Below are positions 10,302 through 18,746 of a stretch of DNA of 64,000 bases, piece by piece. Below the pieces are notes generated by a model. It was not told where the DNA came from. It searched no databases and saw only the letters and a list, made by a program, of their open reading frames with translations. This stretch comes from Rhodobacter sp. Lineage in GTDB: Bacteria > Pseudomonadota > Alphaproteobacteria > Rhodobacterales > Rhodobacteraceae. The DNA is taken from positions 1-64,000 of the forward strand of contig JADJAB010000001.1 of assembly GCA_016704435.1 (NCBI GenBank). The letters run 5' to 3'. The position numbers and the translations under genes were made by a program. Position 1 is the stretch's first letter. Each line of letters begins with the position of its first letter.

Positions 10302-11239
10302 CAGAACTGATACCTCCGCAAACGGGTCTGGATGCCGAACAGATAGACGCAGACGCCGATCAGGATGATGCCGAACATGGCCCCGGCGATCGCCGATCCC
10401 ATGTAGGGGTCACCCAGTTGCAACTGGAAACCAAAGAAAGTGCGGTACAGGAACGTGCCCAGGATATCGGTGGCGTAATCCGGCCCCGCCAGCGCGCCCT
10501 GTGCCACATAGATCAGGTCGAAGGCGTTGAAGTTGCCGACGAAGGTCAGGATCGAGATGATGCCGATCGAGGGCAGGATCAGCGGCAGCTTGATCTTCCA
10601 GAACTGGCTCATCCCGGTGATGCCGTCCATCTCGGCGGCCTCCAGGATCTCGTCGGGAATGCTCAGCAAGGCGGCATAGATCAGCATCATCGGAATGCCG
10701 ATGAACTGCCAGACCGACACCAGCGCCAGCGCGGTCAGCGCATATTCCTCTTTGCCCAGCCAGGGAGCGAACAGCATCTTCAGCCCCACCGCATCCAGCA
10801 TCCCCGGCGCAATGCCCCAGATCGGCGACAGGATCAGTTTCCAGACGAAGCCGACGATGACAAAGCTCAGGATCGTCGGAATGAAGATCGCGGTTCGGTA
10901 AAAGGCCGCCATCCGCAGCCGAGGCGTCGACAGAATGGCCGCCAGCGCCACTCCGATCGGGTTCTGCACCAGCATGTGGATCAGGAAAAACCAGGCGTTG
11001 TTGCCCAGCGCATTCCAGAACGCATCCGACCACAGCGCATCGCCGAACAGCGTCGCAAAGTTCTGCAGGCCGACAAAGACCCGCGCCCCGCCCTCGCCCT
11101 TGTTGTAAAGCGATTGCAGCAGCGTCCCGAACAGCGGGATGATCATGACGGCAGTATAGATCAGCACGGCCGGGGCCAGAAACACGGCGATATGCCATCG
11201 CACAGGCTTTCGCGCAGCCATGTCCTTCCCCTCCTTCAT
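10301..11239 (-). CDS. Sugar ABC transporter permease (MalF type)
   Basis: Second CUT1 permease, 312 residues, six helices, EAA-like loop DGITGMSQFWKIKLPLILPS. Two starts are possible: ATG 11239 (MKEGKDMAARK) or ATG 11221 (MAARKPVRW). The first ATG lies inside a dispersed 22-bp repeat (11234-11255), and the second has GGGGAAGG upstream, so the shorter start is plausible. It follows the solute-binding protein gene after a GC hairpin, a common device for making more binding protein than permease. Confidence 0.9.
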   Translation of the reverse strand: MKEGKDMAARKPVRWHIAVFLAPAVLIYTAVMIIPLFGTLLQSLYNKGEGGARVFVGLQNFATLFGDALWSDAFWNALGNNAWFFLIHMLVQNPIGVALAAILSTPRLRMAAFYRTAIFIPTILSFVIVGFVWKLILSPIWGIAPGMLDAVGLKMLFAPWLGKEEYALTALALVSVWQFIGIPMMLIYAALLSIPDEILEAAEMDGITGMSQFWKIKLPLILPSIGIISILTFVGNFNAFDLIYVAQGALAGPDYATDILGTFLYRTFFGFQLQLGDPYMGSAIAGAMFGIILIGVCVYLFGIQTRLRRYQF

Positions 11240-11255
11240 CTTGGCAGAAATACTC
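11234..11255 (-). repeat. Dispersed 22-bp element, copy 1
   Basis: Minus-strand reading GAGTATTTCTGCCAAGATGA then AG. It ends in the ATG AAG that opens the longer reading of the MalF-type permease. Same family as the copies at 38483, 47655, 47687 and 60708. Confidence 0.85.
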
Positions 11256-11264
11256 TCGGGGGGT

Positions 11265-11287
11265 CCGGGGGGCAGACGGCCCCCCGG
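11265..11287 (-). terminator. GC hairpin between binding-protein and permease genes
   Basis: Stem CCGGGGGGC / GCCCCCCGG with a 5-base loop, in the 63-bp gap between the solute-binding protein stop and the permease start. No U-run follows in the transcribed direction. It probably stabilises the upstream mRNA or gives partial termination. It is also the hairpin half of the dispersed 22-bp element. Confidence 0.6.
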
Positions 11288-11302
11288 CTCCGGCGGTTCA
11301 GA

Positions 11303-12550
11303 TCACTTCTGCGGTTCGTACCACGAAGCAAGACCCTCCTGCAAACGCTTGCCCGCATCTTCCGGCGTATCGGTGCCCTTGATCACGTTGGCCGAGGCGT
11401 TCCAGGTCTCGTTCTCCAGGTTCGGCGTGCCGCGCGACAGGATCTGGTAGGTCGAGCGGATCGTCGACTGGCACTTGCCGCGCCAGGACACGAATTCCTG
11501 CGCCAGCGGGTCGGCCATCTCGACCGGGGTCGAGTTCAGGCTGAAGAAGCCCGGCAGGGCATTGGCATACATCGCCGCGAACTCGGGCGATCCGACCCAT
11601 TCCAGGAACACCTTGGCGGCTTCGGCATTGGGCGACGCCGCGTTCATGCCGATGGCGATGTCGGTATGGTCCGAGATGTAGCAGGTGTCGCCCGCAGCTG
11701 CGACCGGCGGCGCAAAGGCGCCCATCTTGAACCCGGCCTGCGCGTTGAAGCCCGAGATTTCCCACGACCCGGCCGGATAGATCGCCGCACGGCCCAGCGT
11801 GAACAGGTTCTGGCTGTCGGGGTAGGTCTGCGCCTCGAACCCGTCGCCGAGATAGTCCTTCCACTTCGCCAGTTCGGCATAGGGGGCAACCCAGCCCTCA
11901 TCCGTCAGCTTCTGCTCGCCCTTGATCAGCGCCAGACGGCCCTCTTCGCCCTTCCAGTAGTTCGGCCCGATGTTGTTGTAGCCCATCGTGGCGGCTTCCC
12001 ACTGGTCGTTGGTGCCCATCGCCATCGGGATATAGGTGCCATCGGCCTTGATCGTGTCCAGCGCAGCAAAGAACTCGTCCCGCGTGGTCGGCACGGCGAT
12101 GCCCAGCGCCTCGAACGCATCGGCGTTATAGATGAAACCGTGGATCACCGACGCCATCGGCACGCAGAAGGTGGCAGCACCGTCATCCGTCTGCCAGGCG
12201 GACTTGGCCACCGGCGAGAAGTTCGCCATCGCCGCCAGACCCGACAGATCGGCCAGATGGCCCTGGTTGAAGAGTTCCAGCGAGGCGTCGAACGGCCGGC
12301 AGGTGATCAGGTCGCCCGCCGATCCGGCCGACAGCTTGGAGTTCAGCACAGCGTTGTATTCCGCCGGGGCGGTCGGCGCGAAGACCACCTTGATGTCCGG
12401 GTGCGCCGCCTCGAATGCCGGAATGATCGTGTCCTGCCAGATCGTCAGGTCGTCGTTGCGCCAGCTTTCGATGGTCAGCGTCGTCTCGGCCAGCGCCGGG
12501 CCGGCCAGCAGCGTGCTGGTCAGCAATGCCACGCGAAAGGTTCTTTTCAT
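11303..12550 (-). CDS. Extracellular sugar-binding protein of ABC importer
   Basis: Periplasmic family 1 (CUT1) solute-binding protein, 415 residues, with a clear Sec signal peptide (MKRTFRVALLTSTLLAGPALA, cleavage after ALA at about residue 21). The mature part has the SBP_bac family layout (ESWRNDD..., IIPAFEAAHPDIKVVFAP, FYVPMG-like regions, WEAATMG). It lies 45 bp after murQ in the same direction and ahead of both permeases. With murQ, nagA and a BadF kinase nearby, the ligand is probably GlcNAc, MurNAc or a small disaccharide of them; the sequence does not decide. Confidence 0.9.
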   Translation of the reverse strand: MKRTFRVALLTSTLLAGPALAETTLTIESWRNDDLTIWQDTIIPAFEAAHPDIKVVFAPTAPAEYNAVLNSKLSAGSAGDLITCRPFDASLELFNQGHLADLSGLAAMANFSPVAKSAWQTDDGAATFCVPMASVIHGFIYNADAFEALGIAVPTTRDEFFAALDTIKADGTYIPMAMGTNDQWEAATMGYNNIGPNYWKGEEGRLALIKGEQKLTDEGWVAPYAELAKWKDYLGDGFEAQTYPDSQNLFTLGRAAIYPAGSWEISGFNAQAGFKMGAFAPPVAAAGDTCYISDHTDIAIGMNAASPNAEAAKVFLEWVGSPEFAAMYANALPGFFSLNSTPVEMADPLAQEFVSWRGKCQSTIRSTYQILSRGTPNLENETWNASANVIKGTDTPEDAGKRLQEGLASWYEPQK

Positions 12551-12595
12551 GGTCTTCTCCCTGGTTTCGGGCGCCTTCTGGCCCTGTTGAGCAAA

Positions 12596-13477
12596 CTATT
12601 CCAGATGCGGCGCCAGATGGCCATCGGTTCGGGCAAGGTCCGCCGCGGCCTGATCCGGGCTTTTTCCCCTCGCGACCAGAACCGCCGCCTTGACCGACCC
12701 GCCGGCAAGGCCCAACGCCCGCAGCGCAGCCTCCATCGGCTGACCTGACAGCGCCGAGACGATCCGCCCCGCCCGGTCGCGCAGCTTTTCATTGTCAGCC
12801 ACGACATTGACCATATGGCCGTCGTGCACATGCCCAAGCCAGATGCCCAGCAGAACGGACATCATGTTCAGTGCCACTTTCTGCGCGGTCGCAGCGCCCA
12901 GCCGGGTCGATCCGGCGATCATCTCGGGGCCGGTGTCCAGCAGGATCGCGATATCCGCCTTTTCCAGCAGCGCCGACCCGGCGACATTTGCGATGCCGAT
13001 CACGGTGGCGCCCTGCCGTCTTGCGGCCTCCGCAATCACCAGGGTATACGGCGTGCGCCCCGAGGCCGAGAGGCAGATCACCGCATCCCCTGCCGTCAGC
13101 CCAGCCGCCTTCAGATCTGCCATCGCAAGGTCGGGATCGTCCTCGACCGCGCCCTCCATCCGCAGCAATGCTCCCGCACCGCCGGCGAACAGCATCGGCG
13201 TGCGGTCGGGCGGGATGCCGAAAGTTCCGAACAGCTCCAGGCAATCGGCCAAGGCCATCAACCCCGAGGAGCCCGCTCCGGCATAGGCCAGCTTGCCACC
13301 GCTTCGCAGCGCACCGGCCGCCGCCGTTGCAGCAGCCTCGATCGACGGAATGGCCGCCCGCACGGATTGCAGCGCCGCCGCCTGAGCATCCAGCAACCGG
13401 GCCAGAACCACGGGCCCCTTTGCGGCATGCAGGCCGGCAGACTGTGAATGCACGGATTCGGTCGGCCGTTGCGACAT
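12596..13477 (-). CDS. murQ: N-acetylmuramic acid 6-phosphate etherase-like SIS protein
   Basis: MurQ cleaves the lactyl ether of MurNAc-6-P, giving GlcNAc-6-P and D-lactate. Start ATG 13477 (MSQRPTESVHSQSAGL) has AGGGGGA seven bases upstream; the in-frame ATG at 13507 is less likely. 293 residues with one SIS domain: GAGSSGLMALADCLELFGTF, then GAVEDD, CLSASGRTPYTL, EMIAGSTRLGAATAQK and the conserved LNMMS. The usual SECPPTF segment is replaced by DCLELFGTF, as in a branch of alphaproteobacterial homologues that I recall, so the exact substrate deserves caution. First gene of the minus arm, divergent from the kinase. Confidence 0.82.
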   Translation of the reverse strand: MSQRPTESVHSQSAGLHAAKGPVVLARLLDAQAAALQSVRAAIPSIEAAATAAAGALRSGGKLAYAGAGSSGLMALADCLELFGTFGIPPDRTPMLFAGGAGALLRMEGAVEDDPDLAMADLKAAGLTAGDAVICLSASGRTPYTLVIAEAARRQGATVIGIANVAGSALLEKADIAILLDTGPEMIAGSTRLGAATAQKVALNMMSVLLGIWLGHVHDGHMVNVVADNEKLRDRAGRIVSALSGQPMEAALRALGLAGGSVKAAVLVARGKSPDQAAADLARTDGHLAPHLE

Positions 13478-13500
13478 CTGATTCCCCCTGACCAATAACA

Positions 13501-13518
13501 ATGCCAAAAGAATACCAA
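13501..13518 (-). promoter_or_regulatory. Operator-like element O1 (murQ side)
   Basis: ATGCCAAAAGAATACCAA, 24 bp upstream of the murQ start. It matches the reverse complement of 13590-13607 at 16 of 18 positions. Each copy holds two CCAA-type half sites about 11 bp apart. Probable binding site for the HutC-type GntR regulator encoded at 14468. Confidence 0.65.
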
Positions 13519-13589
13519 TTGTAAAGCCCTGGTTTCCGATCCGGCTGATCTAGGGCCGTTTGGCAGGCCAGGATAATACCTCTTTCTCT

Positions 13590-13607
13590 TTGGTATTGTT
13601 TTGGTAT
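13590..13607 (+). promoter_or_regulatory. Operator-like element O2 (kinase side)
   Basis: TTGGTATTGTTTTGGTAT, 25 bp upstream of the kinase start. It is an inverted copy of O1 (16/18), 71 bp away, so the divergent promoter region is almost symmetric. TTGGTAT-type half sites fit the general style of NagR/HutC-family GntR operators. Confidence 0.65.
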
Positions 13608-13631
13608 GCTATGCTTCATAGAGGAATCGTC

Positions 13632-14468
13632 ATGACCTACCTTCTGGGAATCGATGGAGGAGGCACCGCCTGCCGGGCTTCGCTTGTCGGGCCGGATGGC
13701 GATGTTCTGGGCATGGGGCAGGCAGGCCCGGCCAATGTCGCCACCACGGTTTCCGGCGCGATCGCCAGCGTTCTGGCAGCGGCACGGACAGCCCTGGATG
13801 CGGCCGGCCTTGATCTTGACTGTGGCGACCTGAAGACGGGCCTCGGCCTTGCAGGCGCAAACGCCGCCGGGGTCGAAACCGCGCTGGCGAATGCTCTGCC
13901 CTTCCGCCGGATGCGCATCACCACCGATGCGACCACTGCCGCGATGGGGGCGCTCGGCCGCGACGACGGCATCGTCGCTGCAATCGGAACCGGATCGGTT
14001 TTCGTGGCCCAACGCGGCGGGCACCTGCGCCAGGTTGGCGGCTGGGGGCTTGCGCTGGGCGACGAGGGATCTGGCGCACGGATGGGGCGCACCTTGCTGG
14101 CGTGCGTCGTGAAAATGGCGGACGGGCGGTTGCCCGCGACACCGCTGCTGGCCGCGGTCTTGCAGGACATGGGGTCGACAGCGGAAATCGTCAGCTTCGC
14201 CACCAGAGCGACCCCCGCTGATTTTGCCGCCCTTGCGCCGCGCGTCCTTCAGGCGGAAGACCCGGCAGCGGAAGACATCCGACGGGCCTTCGCGCAGGAG
14301 GTAGCCGAAATCATCGCCTTCCTGCAGCCCGATCCACCGTTGCCCGTGGTCTTCCTTGGCGGTCTTGGCGCGTTCTACCAGCAACGCCTGGACGGACGCT
14401 GGCAAGTCCACCCCGCCCGCGGCAGCGCCCTGGATGGCGCCCTTGTCCTTGCCGCCGAGGTCGCCTGA
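13632..14468 (+). CDS. BadF/BcrA-type amino-sugar kinase (GlcNAc and/or MurNAc kinase)
   Basis: ATP-dependent kinase expected to phosphorylate the imported amino sugar at O6. Start ATG 13632 with GAGGAA upstream. 278 residues of the ASKHA fold: phosphate-1 motif LLGIDGGGTACRA, phosphate-2 DATTAAMGAL, and GIVAAIGTGSVFVAQ with the GWGLALGDEGSGA motif typical of BadF/BadG/BcrA and GlcNAc kinases. The clostridial MurK kinase of this family takes both GlcNAc and MurNAc. Pairing with murQ makes MurNAc an attractive substrate here. Stop overlaps the regulator start (TGATG). Confidence 0.87.
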   Translation: MTYLLGIDGGGTACRASLVGPDGDVLGMGQAGPANVATTVSGAIASVLAAARTALDAAGLDLDCGDLKTGLGLAGANAAGVETALANALPFRRMRITTDATTAAMGALGRDDGIVAAIGTGSVFVAQRGGHLRQVGGWGLALGDEGSGARMGRTLLACVVKMADGRLPATPLLAAVLQDMGSTAEIVSFATRATPADFAALAPRVLQAEDPAAEDIRRAFAQEVAEIIAFLQPDPPLPVVFLGGLGAFYQQRLDGRWQVHPARGSALDGALVLAAEVA

Positions 14469-15232
14469 TGGAGGACATCTTCTCTCCCCGACGCTTCGAT
14501 GACACCGGCGCCGGACCGCTCTATCTGCAATTGCAGAGACGTATTTCCGATGCAATCGCCCTGGGCCGCCTGAAACCCGGCGACAGCCTGCCGGCCGAAC
14601 GCGACATGGCGGCGATGACCGGCCTAAGCCGGGTGACGGTGCGCAAGGCGGTGCAGGCGCTGGTCGCGGGCGGGCAGCTGGTGCAGCGGCGCGGCTCCGG
14701 CACCTTCGTGGCGCCACGGGTCGAACGGCTGGAACAGGCACTGTCGCTGCTGACCTCGTTCACCGAAGACATGGCGCGGCGCGGCAAGACTGTCGATTCA
14801 CGCTGGCTGTCGCGCCGGATCGACGCGCCCGCCCCCGAAGAGGTGATGGCGCTCGGCCTTGGCGCCGGCGACCGCGTCGCGCGGCTGGAGCGGGTGCGGA
14901 TGTCCGATGGCATTCCGCTGGCGATCGAGCGCGCGTCGATCCCCGCTGCGGTCCTGCCCGATCCGGAAAGGGTGGAAGCCTCGCTTTATGCCGTTCTGCA
15001 GGCGCTGGGCCAGCGGCCCGTCCGGGCCGTTCAGCGCATATCGGCGGCAAATCTCGGCACGCGGGATGCGGCCTTGCTGGGGGTTCCGGTGGGGGCCGCG
15101 GGACTGAAGATCGAGCGCATCGGCTACCTGCCATCGGGCAGGGTGGTGGAATTCACCCGCTCGCTCTATCGCGGCGATGCCTATGATTTTGCCGTCGAGT
15201 TGAAGCTGGCAGTCGAGGGAGAAGGAAAATGA
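14468..15232 (+). CDS. GntR family transcriptional regulator (HutC/UTRA subfamily)
   Basis: 254 residues. N-terminal winged helix-turn-helix (LYLQLQRRISDAIALGRLKP, ...DMAAMTGLSRVTVRKAVQAL) followed by a C-terminal UTRA ligand-binding domain (about residues 90-245, with RLERVRMSDGIPLAIERASI and EFTRSLYRGDAYDF). In this subfamily NagR/DasR proteins sense phosphorylated amino sugars and repress uptake and catabolism genes. Sitting between the kinase and isomerase genes with 1-bp and 4-bp overlaps, it probably controls both divergent arms through O1/O2. Confidence 0.9.
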   Translation: MEDIFSPRRFDDTGAGPLYLQLQRRISDAIALGRLKPGDSLPAERDMAAMTGLSRVTVRKAVQALVAGGQLVQRRGSGTFVAPRVERLEQALSLLTSFTEDMARRGKTVDSRWLSRRIDAPAPEEVMALGLGAGDRVARLERVRMSDGIPLAIERASIPAAVLPDPERVEASLYAVLQALGQRPVRAVQRISAANLGTRDAALLGVPVGAAGLKIERIGYLPSGRVVEFTRSLYRGDAYDFAVELKLAVEGEGK

Positions 15233-16251
15233 CGTCACACATGGCCCGCGAAGTGGCCGAAATCCCGACCGCCGCGGCACAGTTCCTGAAGCTGTCGGCC
15301 GGCGACGTGCAGGCTGCGGCCGAGGCGATGCGGCAGGCCGATCCCTCGCTGCTGGTGACAGTTGCGCGCGGGTCGTCGGACCATGCGGCGACCTATCTGA
15401 AATATGTGGTCGAGTTGCTGGCAGGCGTTCCGGTGGCCTCGGTCGGCCCTTCGGTCGCGTCGATCTACCGCCGACCCTTGCGGTTGGGAGGCGCCGCCTG
15501 CATCGGCATCTCGCAATCCGGCCAGAGCCCCGACATCGTCGAGATGATGCTCGCGGCGGGCAGGGGTGGCGCGCTGACCGTCGCCGTGACCAACTTCGCC
15601 GACAGCCCGATGGCGCAGGCTTCGGCCTTCTGCCTGCCCTTGCGCGCGGGGGCCGAGCAGTCGGTCGCGGCGACCAAGACCTTTGTGACGTCGATTCTGG
15701 CGGGAGTCTGCCTGATCGCGCACTGGCAACAGGATACAGCCCTGCTGAATGCGATCGGCCGGCTGCCGGATGCGATGGAAAAGGCGCTTCATCTGGATTG
15801 GTCGCCGCTTTCGGCCCGGCTGTCGCGGGCGCAATCGGCCTATGTTCTGGGCCGGGGTCCGGCCTTTTCCATCGCGGCCGAGGCGGCGTTGAAACTGAAG
15901 GAAACCTGCGGCCTGCATGCCGAGGGCTATTCGGCGGCCGAGGTTCTTCACGGGCCGTCGGCCATCGTGCAGGCGCAGTTTCCGGTGCTGGCGCTGGCGG
16001 TCGAAGACGCGGCGCAGACGCATGTCGTCGCCACGGCGGAACGGCTGGCCGCCCAGGGCGCCGATGTCTTCGTGACCGGTGCCGCGGCGGCCGGGGCCAC
16101 CACCCTTCCGGCGGCGCCCGCCCTGCACCCGCTTGTGGATCCGCTGGTGACGGCTGTGGCCTTTTATGCCTTTGTAGAGACGCTTTCGCGACGGCGCGGT
16201 TACGATCCGGACACTCCGCCGCACCTGCGCAAGGTGACGGAGACATTGTGA
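15229..16251 (+). CDS. SIS-domain glucosamine-6-phosphate deaminase-like protein (NagB-II/AgaS type)
   Basis: 340 residues, two SIS domains, equivalent to the isomerase half of GlmS without the glutaminase domain. First SIS: ARGSSDHAATYLKYVVE and GISQSGQSPDIVE. Second: GRGPAFSIAAEAALKLKETC, AEGYSAAEVLHGP and the C-terminal LRKVTETL that resembles the GlmS tail. NagB-II enzymes convert GlcN-6-P to Fru-6-P and ammonia. It starts 4 bp inside the regulator and is followed directly by nagA, giving the deacetylase-deaminase pair needed to finish GlcNAc-6-P catabolism. Confidence 0.85.
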   Translation: MTSHMAREVAEIPTAAAQFLKLSAGDVQAAAEAMRQADPSLLVTVARGSSDHAATYLKYVVELLAGVPVASVGPSVASIYRRPLRLGGAACIGISQSGQSPDIVEMMLAAGRGGALTVAVTNFADSPMAQASAFCLPLRAGAEQSVAATKTFVTSILAGVCLIAHWQQDTALLNAIGRLPDAMEKALHLDWSPLSARLSRAQSAYVLGRGPAFSIAAEAALKLKETCGLHAEGYSAAEVLHGPSAIVQAQFPVLALAVEDAAQTHVVATAERLAAQGADVFVTGAAAAGATTLPAAPALHPLVDPLVTAVAFYAFVETLSRRRGYDPDTPPHLRKVTETL

Positions 16252-17366
16252 TGGGCACCACCTTCACCGGGGCGGCCGTATTCGACGGCACTTCGCTGGA
16301 CCCGGACGCCGAGTTGTACATTGCAGGTGGCATCGTGATGGACAGCGGTGCTGGCGAAACGGTCAGGCTTGACGGCGGCTACATCCTGCCCGGCCTCGTG
16401 GACCTGCAGGTCAATGGTGGCGACGGGCTTATGGTTTGCGGCCAGACCAAGGTGGCCGACCTGCACCGGATCTGCGATGCGCAGGCCCGGCTTGGATCGA
16501 CCGGCATCCTTCCGACGCTGATCACCGACACTGCCGAGGCGACTGATGCGGTGATCCGGGCGGGCATTCAGGCCGTGCAACAGAACCTGCCCGGCTTTCT
16601 TGGCCTGCATCTGGAGGGACCGCACCTCGACCCCCGCCGCAAGGGCGCGCATGATCCGGCGCTGATCCGGCAGATGACGGACGCGGACCTGAACCGGCTT
16701 TGCGACGCTGCCCGGCAGCTGCCGTCGCTGATGGTGACGCTGGCACCGGAAAATGCCTCGTCAAAGCAGATAGCTGCGCTGGCCAGTGCCGGGGCGGTCG
16801 TCAGCCTGGGGCATACCGATTGCCGGATGGAGACCGCGGGGCGCAGCTTTGCCGCGGGGGCCACCTGCGTGACGCATCTTTTCAACGCGATGAGCCAGCT
16901 CGGCAACCGTGAACCCGGTCTGGTCGGCGCAGCACTTTCCGCGCCGGTCTTTGCCGGGCTGATCGCCGATGGCATCCATGTCCTGCCCGAAGTGATCCGG
17001 ATCGCCATATCGGCCAAGCCGGAAGGCGTCTTTCTGGTTTCCGATTGCATGGCCGCCGCAGGCACAGATGCCACCGAATTCCTGCTGGGCGGTCGCCGCA
17101 TTCTGCGTCGCGACGGTCGGCTGACGCTGGAGGACGGCACCCTGGCCGGGGCCGATCTCAGCCTGCCCCAGGCGATCCGGGTGATGGCGCATCAAGTCGG
17201 CGTGCCGCTTTACCGCGCCTTCGCCATGGCAACCTCGATCCCGGCGTCGTGCCTGAACCGGCACGATGTCGGGCGGCTGCAGCCGGGCTCGCGGGCGGAC
17301 TTCATCCATCTGGATTCCGGCCTCGCCCTGCGGGGAGTCTGGCGCGGCGGGCAACGGATTCATTGA
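16251..17366 (+). CDS. nagA: N-acetylglucosamine-6-phosphate deacetylase
   Basis: Cytoplasmic amidohydrolase making GlcN-6-P and acetate from GlcNAc-6-P. 371 residues from ATG 16251, which overlaps the previous stop (TGATG). Motifs: ILPGLVDLQVNGGDG, LGLHLEGPHLDPRRKGAH (metal-binding Glu), SLGHTDCRMETA (His), THLFNAMSQLGNREPGLVG (His), and VSDCMAAAG with the catalytic Asp. The first HxH motif is replaced by QVNGG, normal for bacterial NagA enzymes with one metal. Last clear catabolic gene of the plus arm. Confidence 0.94.
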   Translation: MGTTFTGAAVFDGTSLDPDAELYIAGGIVMDSGAGETVRLDGGYILPGLVDLQVNGGDGLMVCGQTKVADLHRICDAQARLGSTGILPTLITDTAEATDAVIRAGIQAVQQNLPGFLGLHLEGPHLDPRRKGAHDPALIRQMTDADLNRLCDAARQLPSLMVTLAPENASSKQIAALASAGAVVSLGHTDCRMETAGRSFAAGATCVTHLFNAMSQLGNREPGLVGAALSAPVFAGLIADGIHVLPEVIRIAISAKPEGVFLVSDCMAAAGTDATEFLLGGRRILRRDGRLTLEDGTLAGADLSLPQAIRVMAHQVGVPLYRAFAMATSIPASCLNRHDVGRLQPGSRADFIHLDSGLALRGVWRGGQRIH

Positions 17367-17409
17367 TTTCCGCCTTTACAGAGCCGGTTTGATCCGGCTT
17401 GCCTCGGGC

Positions 17410-18061
17410 ATGGCAGGACAGACCGAAACCCTGATCTCGACGATCATGACCTGGATCGACATCGGGCGGCTGAACCCCGGCGATGCGATCGACGAGGCCG
17501 CGCTTGTGGCCGAATTCGGCATCTCGTGCACCCCGGTGCGCGAGGCGCTGTTGCAGCTGGAAGCGGTGGGCCTGATCCGCCGCAACCCGCGCAAGGGGGC
17601 CACCGTTTTCCGGCCGCCGCTGGAGGAGTTCCTGGCCATCCTCGAAGTGCACGCCAAGCTGGAAGGCATGGCCGCCGGCCTGGCCGCGCGGCGGCTGTCG
17701 AAGGACAGCGCCGAGGCGCTGGAACGGATCGTCGCTACCCGCGAGGCGCATTCCGCGAAAAAGGGGCGATGCAGAGCCGGATTCCTACTACCAGCTGGAT
17801 CTCCGGTCCCATGAAACCGTGGCGTTGGCGGCGGGTGATCCCTTTCTGACCGACAGCATCAAGACCAACGCCCGCAAGCTCTTGGCCTACTACTGCGCTC
17901 GCTATCGCTATTCCGGTGCCATCGCCGCCTCGGCCAAGGAACACCGGGCGCTGGCCGGGCTGATCATCGGCCGAGATTCCGCTGACGCCGAGGCGATGAT
18001 GCTGCGCCACGTGCAGTTCGACCACATCACCGCGATGGACCTGCTGGCGGCGCTGTCCTAG
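17410..18061 (+). CDS. GntR family regulator (FadR/FCD subfamily), frameshifted near 17758-17766
   Basis: Second GntR-type regulator, directly after nagA. N-terminal wHTH (TLISTIMTWIDIGRLNPGDA, ...FGISCTPVREALLQLEAVGL) then an FCD effector domain. The first frame is good to EAHSAKKG; the rest continues in another frame (DAEPDSYYQLDLRSHETVAL ... FDHITAMDLLAALS) to 18061. Dropping one base from the AAAAAGGGG run restores a protein of about 216 residues. Start ATG 17410 (MAGQTETL) is the only good candidate. The stop overlaps the convergent amidotransferase pseudogene by 2 bp. Effector unknown. Confidence 0.75.
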
Positions 18062-18740
18062 GCCGCCCCGAAGAAATCGACGATCCGCCGCGCGAGGCGA
18101 TCCGTCTCGGCCGTCCGGTCCAACGAGGCGCCCGCCCCGCGACTTCGGCCGGCAGTTTGTCGGCATATTCCGCAGCCAGGGTGGCCGCGAAGTGGGGTGT
18201 GATCTCGGGGTGGTACTGCGTGGTCAGGATGTGCCCGCCAATCCGGAAGGCCCCGAACGGGCAGGCGGCATTGCCGCCAAGCGGCTCTGCACCGGCAGGA
18301 AGTGCGGTCACTTGTTCATTGTGGGCGGCATAGAGACGAATCGGCCGACCTTCCACTTCCATCTTCGCCAGACCGAAGACCCAGCCGCCCGGATTGCGTT
18401 CGACCGTGCCGCCCGGCGCCTTTGCGATTGCCTGATGCCCGAAACGGGCGCCGAAAACCGGGCGGTCCTTCGCGCGGATTTGTCAAGTCACCTCCATCAA
18501 CCGGTCGACCCAAGCCGCGTCGTCATGCACCGATGCCGGGCCGCCGGTAATGATGAAGCCGTCGCAGGCCGAAAGATCCTCGGGGAAGGCGCCATCCTTC
18601 ACGGACAGCACACTGAACCGCCAATCCGGCCGCAAAGGCGCCAGAAGGTTGGTGAATTTCTCGCCGTTCTTGGGGTGCGCCTGGGCGAATTCGCTTTCGT
18701 CGGTGTTCGCCATGAGGATCGCGGTATGCAGCTTCCGTGG
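18058..18740 (-). pseudogene. Decayed class I glutamine amidotransferase
   Basis: Remnant of a GMP-synthase-like glutaminase domain. Homology starts near MANTDESEFAQAHPKNGEKF (18713 downward) and includes FIITGGPASVHDDAAWVDRL, then an in-frame TGA at 18483-18485. It continues in the same frame with QIRAKDRPVFGARFGHQAIA, where the catalytic nucleophile Cys (GACFGHQ in relatives) is Arg (codon 18444-18446). Later come AAHNEQVTALP and YHPEITPHFA with the His/Glu of the triad. A further frameshift near 18130 disrupts the tail (true tail ends RIVDFFGAA at 18058). A lost nucleophile, a stop and a frameshift together point to genuine loss of function. Confidence 0.8.
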
Positions 18741-18746
18741 CCTTTA

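Noticed and set aside
12795..14741. Minus-strand open frame of about 650 codons
   Set aside because: Runs antisense to the kinase and out of frame with murQ; murQ and the kinase have clear motifs and starts.
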